From Bradyrhizobium cenepequi (GTDB taxonomy: Bacteria > Pseudomonadota > Alphaproteobacteria > Rhizobiales > Xanthobacteraceae), in the NCBI RefSeq assembly GCF_020329485.1, contig NZ_JAGKJI010000026.1, positions 26,999 to 90,998 on the forward strand: DNA of 64,000 bases, in the 5' to 3' direction. The notes beneath the pieces were generated by a model. It was not told where the DNA came from. It saw nothing but the letters and a program-made list of their open reading frames with translations, and searched no databases. Shown piece by piece: positions 60,578 to 64,000 of this stretch. Within the stretch, counting starts at the first letter, position 1. Each line of letters begins with the position of its first letter. The position numbers were made by a program, and so were the translations under genes.

Positions 60578-61252
60578 GTGGCAGAATTTGTAGTCGAGTT
60601 TGGCAAGGACGGCGGACGGGTCGAGGCCGACGGCCGGCTCGACGCGGCTGCCTTTCACCGCAACCATCAGCCGATCTGGGCGGTGCTGGAGAAATTTCTC
60701 GCAGGCAAATCCGGCGATGTGCTGGAGGCCGGCAGCGGCACCGGCCAGCATGGCGTGTATTTCGCGCAGCAGACCCCCGACATCACCTGGTGGCCGAGCG
60801 ACCTCAACGAAGCCCATCTGAAGAGCATCGCGGCCTGGCGCGCGCATTCTGCCCTTCCGAACATCCGGCCGCCGCTCAGGATCGATCTCTCCGATCCGGC
60901 CTGGCCTGGGGCTGCGCCTGAGGGCGGCGAGCTGCCAAAGCTGCTCGCTGTGTTCTGCGCCAATGTGATCCACATCGCCCCCTGGCGCGTCGCCGAGGGC
61001 CTGTTCGAAGGCGCCGCACGCCGCCTTCGCGACGACGGCCGGCTGTTCCTCTACGGCCCCTTCAAGCGCGACGGCAAGCACACCGCGCTCAGCAACGCCG
61101 TGTTCGACACGTCCTTGCGCAACCAGGATCCCGACTGGGGCGTGCGTGATGTCGGCGATCTCGAGAAGCTGGCGGCGCGCGTTGGTTTGTCATTGGGCGA
61201 GACGTTCGAGATGCCCGCAAACAATCTGATCCTGGTGTTTGGGCGCGCCTGA
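60578..61252 (+). CDS. DUF938-type SAM-dependent methyltransferase
   Basis: The 224-residue protein has the class I methyltransferase motif I, VLEAGSGTGQHGVYFA, motif II in ITWWPSDLNEAH, and motif IV LLAVFCANVIHIAPW. GRLFLYGPFKRDGKHTA is a conserved DUF938 block. The family has no established substrate, though it is widespread in proteobacteria. The GTG at 60578 has AGAGGAG upstream. It is flanked by dispersed repeats on both sides, so it is probably monocistronic. Confidence 0.88.
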   Translation: MAEFVVEFGKDGGRVEADGRLDAAAFHRNHQPIWAVLEKFLAGKSGDVLEAGSGTGQHGVYFAQQTPDITWWPSDLNEAHLKSIAAWRAHSALPNIRPPLRIDLSDPAWPGAAPEGGELPKLLAVFCANVIHIAPWRVAEGLFEGAARRLRDDGRLFLYGPFKRDGKHTALSNAVFDTSLRNQDPDWGVRDVGDLEKLAARVGLSLGETFEMPANNLILVFGRA

Positions 61253-61261
61253 TCTCGCCTC

Positions 61262-61366
61262 GTCATTCCGGGGCACGCGAAGCGTGAACCCGGAATCCAT
61301 TGATCCGCATGCGCAAGCGGAGAAATGGATTCCGGGCTCGATGCTGTCGCATCGCCCCGGAATGAC
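61262..61366. repeat. Dispersed GTCATTCCGGGG repeat, variant
   Basis: GTCATTCCGGGGCACGCGAAGCGTGAACCCGGAATCCA at the left and TGGATTCCGGGCTCGATGC...CGCCCCGGAATGAC at the right form the arms. It is close to the element at 60257 and lacks the 20-bp palindrome. It separates the convergent methyltransferase and peptidase genes. Confidence 0.85.
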
Positions 61367-61383
61367 GGCGATGAGTGGGGCGA

Positions 61384-63450
61384 TCACGCACCATCCACCC
61401 ACCCGATCTTCTCCCTCAAGAACCCAAGCCCCAGCGCCATGAACGCGGCGCGTTCCTTGTTGTCCTTGCCATAGCCGTGGCCGCCGGCGGCGGGCTCGTA
61501 GAGATAGGTCTCATATCCCATCGCCTGCAGCTTGGCGGTCATCTTGCGGGCGTGGCCGGGATGCACGCGATCGTCGCGGCGCGTGGTCGCGATCAGGATC
61601 GGCGGATATTTCTGGCCTGGCCTCGCCATGTGATAGGCGGAGTAGCTTTGCAGCCATGCCCATTCGTCGGGCTTGTCGGGATCGCCATATTCGGCGATCC
61701 AGCTCGCGCCGGCGAGCAGCTTGGTGTAGCGGCGCATGTCGATCAGCGGGATGGTGCAGAACAGCGCGCCGAATCGTTCGGGGTAGCGCACCAGCATGTT
61801 GGTGATCAGGATGCCGCCGTTCGATCCACCTTCGGCCGCGATCCGGTCGGGCCGCGTGACGCCGCGCTTCACCAGATCGGCGGCGACCGCGGCGAAGTCG
61901 TCATGCGCCAATCGCTTGCCCGCGTAGCGGCCGGCGTCGTGCCAGCGCGTGCCGAACTCGCCGCCGCCGCGGATATTGGCCTTGACGATGGTGCCACCGC
62001 GCTCCAGCCACAGCTTGCCGAGCGCCGGGTTATAGTAGGGCTTCACCGGCACGCCGAAGCCGCCATAGGCGGTCAGATGGACCGGCGCATCGCCGGTCTG
62101 GGTTGCCGGTCCCGTCTGCACATAGGGAATGCGTTCGCCGTCGACGGAGATGGCTTCGTGCTGGGTCACGACCAGTCCATCGGCGTCAAACGTCCTCGGC
62201 GCCTGCTTTAGCACCGTGGGTGCCCCGATGGATTCCATCAGCATGAGCGAGGACGGCGTCAGTGGGTCCTGCACATTGGCGAGCAGGTCGCCCTTGCTTT
62301 CGGACACGTGGCTGTCGAAGCGCCAGACATCGACGACGCCTATCTCGGGCAGCCCGCGCAGCCGTTCGCGCGTCCAGCCGCAAGCCGATGGCGTGCAGAT
62401 CTCGGACACCGGCTGAAGTTCATCGAGGATCGACAGCACCAGCCGGCCCGCGGTCCAGAAGAAACCTTGCAGCGCTCGCCGCGGCTCCGGCTGGAAGACG
62501 ACGGTGAAATCACGGTTGCCGGCGAGGAAGGCCGACAGCGACAGGCCGAGCACCGTATCGGGCGCATAGGTCTTGCCTCCGGCCGTCCACGCCTCGCGCA
62601 GCTTGACGACGAACCAGTCCTGATGGGCGAGCAGCCAGATGCTGGTCGGCAGATCGAGCTTCGTCTTCGCACCCGTCTCGTCGCCGACCCAGGCATTCAG
62701 GTTGAAGAAGTCGAGCCGGTCGATGAACCACATTCGTGGGACCGGTCCGGAATCATCAACCTGGCTGGACGCGCTCATGCGGTCGACTGGCACTTCGAAC
62801 ACCACCGGCGCGCGTTCCACAGCCTCGCCACGTCGCCATAGCCTGACGGTTCGTGAATAGCCCGAAGTGGTCGCCATCCCCTCGCCAAAGGCGCTCGACA
62901 GCAGCAGCGCATCATCGTCGACCCAATCGACGCCGCCCTTGGCTTCCGGCAGCACGAAGCCATCGGCGACGAAGCGTTTCGCATCCGTGTCGAATTCGCG
63001 CAGCGTCACCGCGTCGCTGCCGCCGCGCGACAGGCTGAGGATCGCGCGCCGATCGTTTCCCGGTTGCATATGCGTCCAGTTCAGGAGCCAGTCCTGGCCT
63101 TCGTCGGCGGCGAGCCGGTCGACATCGAGGAGAATTTCCCAATTGGGATCGGGCTTGCGGAATTCATCGAGCGTCGTGCGCCGCCACAGGCCGCGTGGAT
63201 TCTGCGCGTCCTTCCAGAGATTGTAGAGTAGCCCGCCGCGCCGGCCGACATAGGGAATGTTGTCCGGCCGGTCGAAGATCGCGGCAAGCGTGTCGCGATC
63301 GGCGGCAAATGACGCGCCGGCGAATTTCTCCAGCGTCAGCGCGTTCTGCCGCTCGACGAATTCCAGCGCCCGCGCGCCTTCGATCTCCTCCAGCCAAAGA
63401 TAGGGATCGTCATCGGGCGCGGCGATCGTAGGCCTGTCGTCGATGGTCAT
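61384..63450 (-). CDS. Prolyl oligopeptidase-family serine peptidase (S9)
   Basis: From the ATG at 63450 the protein has 688 residues. The N-terminal DDDPYLWLEEIEGARALEFVERQN is the start typical of prolyl oligopeptidases, and a beta-propeller domain occupies roughly residues 70-400. The catalytic Ser is in AEGGSNGGILITNML, the Asp in RRDDRVHPGHARK, and the His in AAGGHGYG. It cleaves short peptides, usually after proline. GGAG lies 8 bases before the ATG, so the frame to 63519 is not needed. No signal peptide is visible, so it is probably cytoplasmic. It is convergent with the methyltransferase gene. Confidence 0.92.
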   Translation of the reverse strand: MTIDDRPTIAAPDDDPYLWLEEIEGARALEFVERQNALTLEKFAGASFAADRDTLAAIFDRPDNIPYVGRRGGLLYNLWKDAQNPRGLWRRTTLDEFRKPDPNWEILLDVDRLAADEGQDWLLNWTHMQPGNDRRAILSLSRGGSDAVTLREFDTDAKRFVADGFVLPEAKGGVDWVDDDALLLSSAFGEGMATTSGYSRTVRLWRRGEAVERAPVVFEVPVDRMSASSQVDDSGPVPRMWFIDRLDFFNLNAWVGDETGAKTKLDLPTSIWLLAHQDWFVVKLREAWTAGGKTYAPDTVLGLSLSAFLAGNRDFTVVFQPEPRRALQGFFWTAGRLVLSILDELQPVSEICTPSACGWTRERLRGLPEIGVVDVWRFDSHVSESKGDLLANVQDPLTPSSLMLMESIGAPTVLKQAPRTFDADGLVVTQHEAISVDGERIPYVQTGPATQTGDAPVHLTAYGGFGVPVKPYYNPALGKLWLERGGTIVKANIRGGGEFGTRWHDAGRYAGKRLAHDDFAAVAADLVKRGVTRPDRIAAEGGSNGGILITNMLVRYPERFGALFCTIPLIDMRRYTKLLAGASWIAEYGDPDKPDEWAWLQSYSAYHMARPGQKYPPILIATTRRDDRVHPGHARKMTAKLQAMGYETYLYEPAAGGHGYGKDNKERAAFMALGLGFLREKIGWVDGA

Positions 63451-63583
63451 CGCGAGAACTCCAAGCGCAGTCACAGACCCGTTGATGTAAGTGCTCGTGT
63501 ATGTGCTGTCCAATAACACCCTTCATCCCGAGGAGCCGCGGCAGCGGCGTCTCGACGGATGGGACACGGGCACCTCACTCTCC

Positions 63584-63711
63584 GTCATTCCGGGGCGCGC
63601 CTCTTGGCGCGAGCTATGATGTGCAATTGCACATCAGAGAATCCATCGGGCCGCATGCGCTGGGGGAGAAATGGATTCCGGGCTCGATGCTTCGCATCGC
63701 CGCGGAATGAC
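63584..63711. repeat. Dispersed GTCATTCCGGGG palindromic repeat, copy 3
   Basis: It carries the 20-bp palindrome at 63617-63636 and ends GTCATTCCGGGGCGCGC and GCCGCGGAATGAC, with one mismatch in the right arm. It lies upstream of the peptidase gene, preceded by a fragment (about 63515-63560) of the CATCC(T/C)GAGGAGC element seen at 8229. Confidence 0.88.
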
Positions 63712-64000
63712 GGCGGAGAAAAATTCGTCCGCGATTCCAACGTGATTTGGGTCGTCCAGCCCTCGCGCGAAAAATAAATCGCTTAACCCGTCGGGCAAAT
63801 CAGTGATTTAACTCCGCGCGTCTCACCCGAATGAGGGGCGGCTCGCGATCGTCACGAACGTTGCGGTGAGATGCGGTGGACGCGGGTGTTGCGACTGACG
63901 AGCGTGACTATCCGTGGACGGCGAAGTCGTGTGGTTCTGGCGCCCCGACGCTGGCGCTAAGTTTTTTGCGCGAACAAGTTTGCGCGAGAGGCGACGGTGG
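63712..64000. other. Right-edge non-coding stretch
   Basis: No open frame with support was found. The sequence GGTTCTGGCGCCCCGACGCTGGCGCTAAG followed by GCGCGAACAAGTTTGCGCG (a small hairpin) resembles a dispersed non-coding sequence I recall from Bradyrhizobium genomes; that memory cannot be verified here. It may be the edge of a larger repeat or pseudogene beyond the window. Confidence 0.35.

Noticed and set aside
1..64000. CRISPR array
   Set aside because: Repeats in the window are dispersed palindromes at gene boundaries with no regular spacing and no cas genes.
1..64000. Integrated mobile element or prophage
   Set aside because: No transposase, integrase, tRNA attachment site or phage structural gene was seen; the small-gene stretch at 48-50 kb is suggestive only.

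Overview
The window looks like chromosomal DNA of a Bradyrhizobium-type alphaproteobacterium (family Nitrobacteraceae). The evidence is high G+C coding sequence with strong third-position GC bias, many dispersed palindromic intergenic repeats of the kinds common in Bradyrhizobium and Rhodopseudomonas, several small proteins that resemble ones I know from Bradyrhizobium, and a gene content dominated by acyl-CoA metabolism and ABC transport. No rRNA, tRNA, CRISPR array, transposase or phage gene was seen. The genus is an inference, because no marker gene is present.

Layout. (1) 1-3154: the 3' end of a molybdenum hydroxylase large subunit, convergent with a CoxE-like VWA protein and a CoxD/MoxR-like AAA+ ATPase. 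(2) 3460-7451: a HAD hydrolase, a secreted trypsin-like protease and an ADP-forming acyl-CoA synthetase. (3) 7600-11658: a class GN-type sortase, its probable VIT/VWA substrate with a C-terminal LPKTA signal, and a divergent XRE regulator. (4) 11873-25568: acyl-CoA metabolism, with an AMP-forming ligase, two acyl-CoA dehydrogenases, a GST, an AraC regulator, a universal stress protein, a BKACE enzyme and a two-subunit biotin-dependent acyl-CoA carboxylase whose subunit genes flank bioB. (5) 25656-35424, all on the minus strand: a complete oligopeptide-type ABC importer preceded by a TfdA-like dioxygenase, an acyl-CoA synthetase and a maleylacetate-reductase-like alcohol dehydrogenase. (6) 35703-41432: an RND efflux adaptor and pump, then an orphan branched-chain-amino-acid-type binding protein. 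(7) 41546-46335: a MAPEG protein and a LolCDE/AttEFGH-type ABC system, in which the secreted lipocalin-like component carries a palindromic repeat at its N terminus. (8) 46468-50000: an MFS transporter, then a gene-poor stretch of very small genes with a large inverted repeat and two hairpin terminators. (9) 50002-54815: an N-acyl-D-amino-acid deacylase-type amidohydrolase, an MFS transporter, an ATP-grasp protein and a 51-residue protein. (10) 54900-60230: a vitamin B12 uptake locus, with btuB behind a cobalamin riboswitch and a divergent btuCDF operon. (11) 60578-63450: a DUF938 methyltransferase and a prolyl oligopeptidase.

Most genes appear to be metabolic and transport modules of an ordinary soil bacterium. 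The most unusual parts are the sortase/VIT-VWA pair, bioB nested inside a carboxylase operon, the repeat sitting in or at the start of the lipocalin-like gene, and the small-gene stretch at 48.1-49.9 kb. Three genes appear to end on stop codons that lie inside dispersed repeats, which suggests the repeats shape gene ends. All functions are inferred from motifs read by eye; no database search was run.
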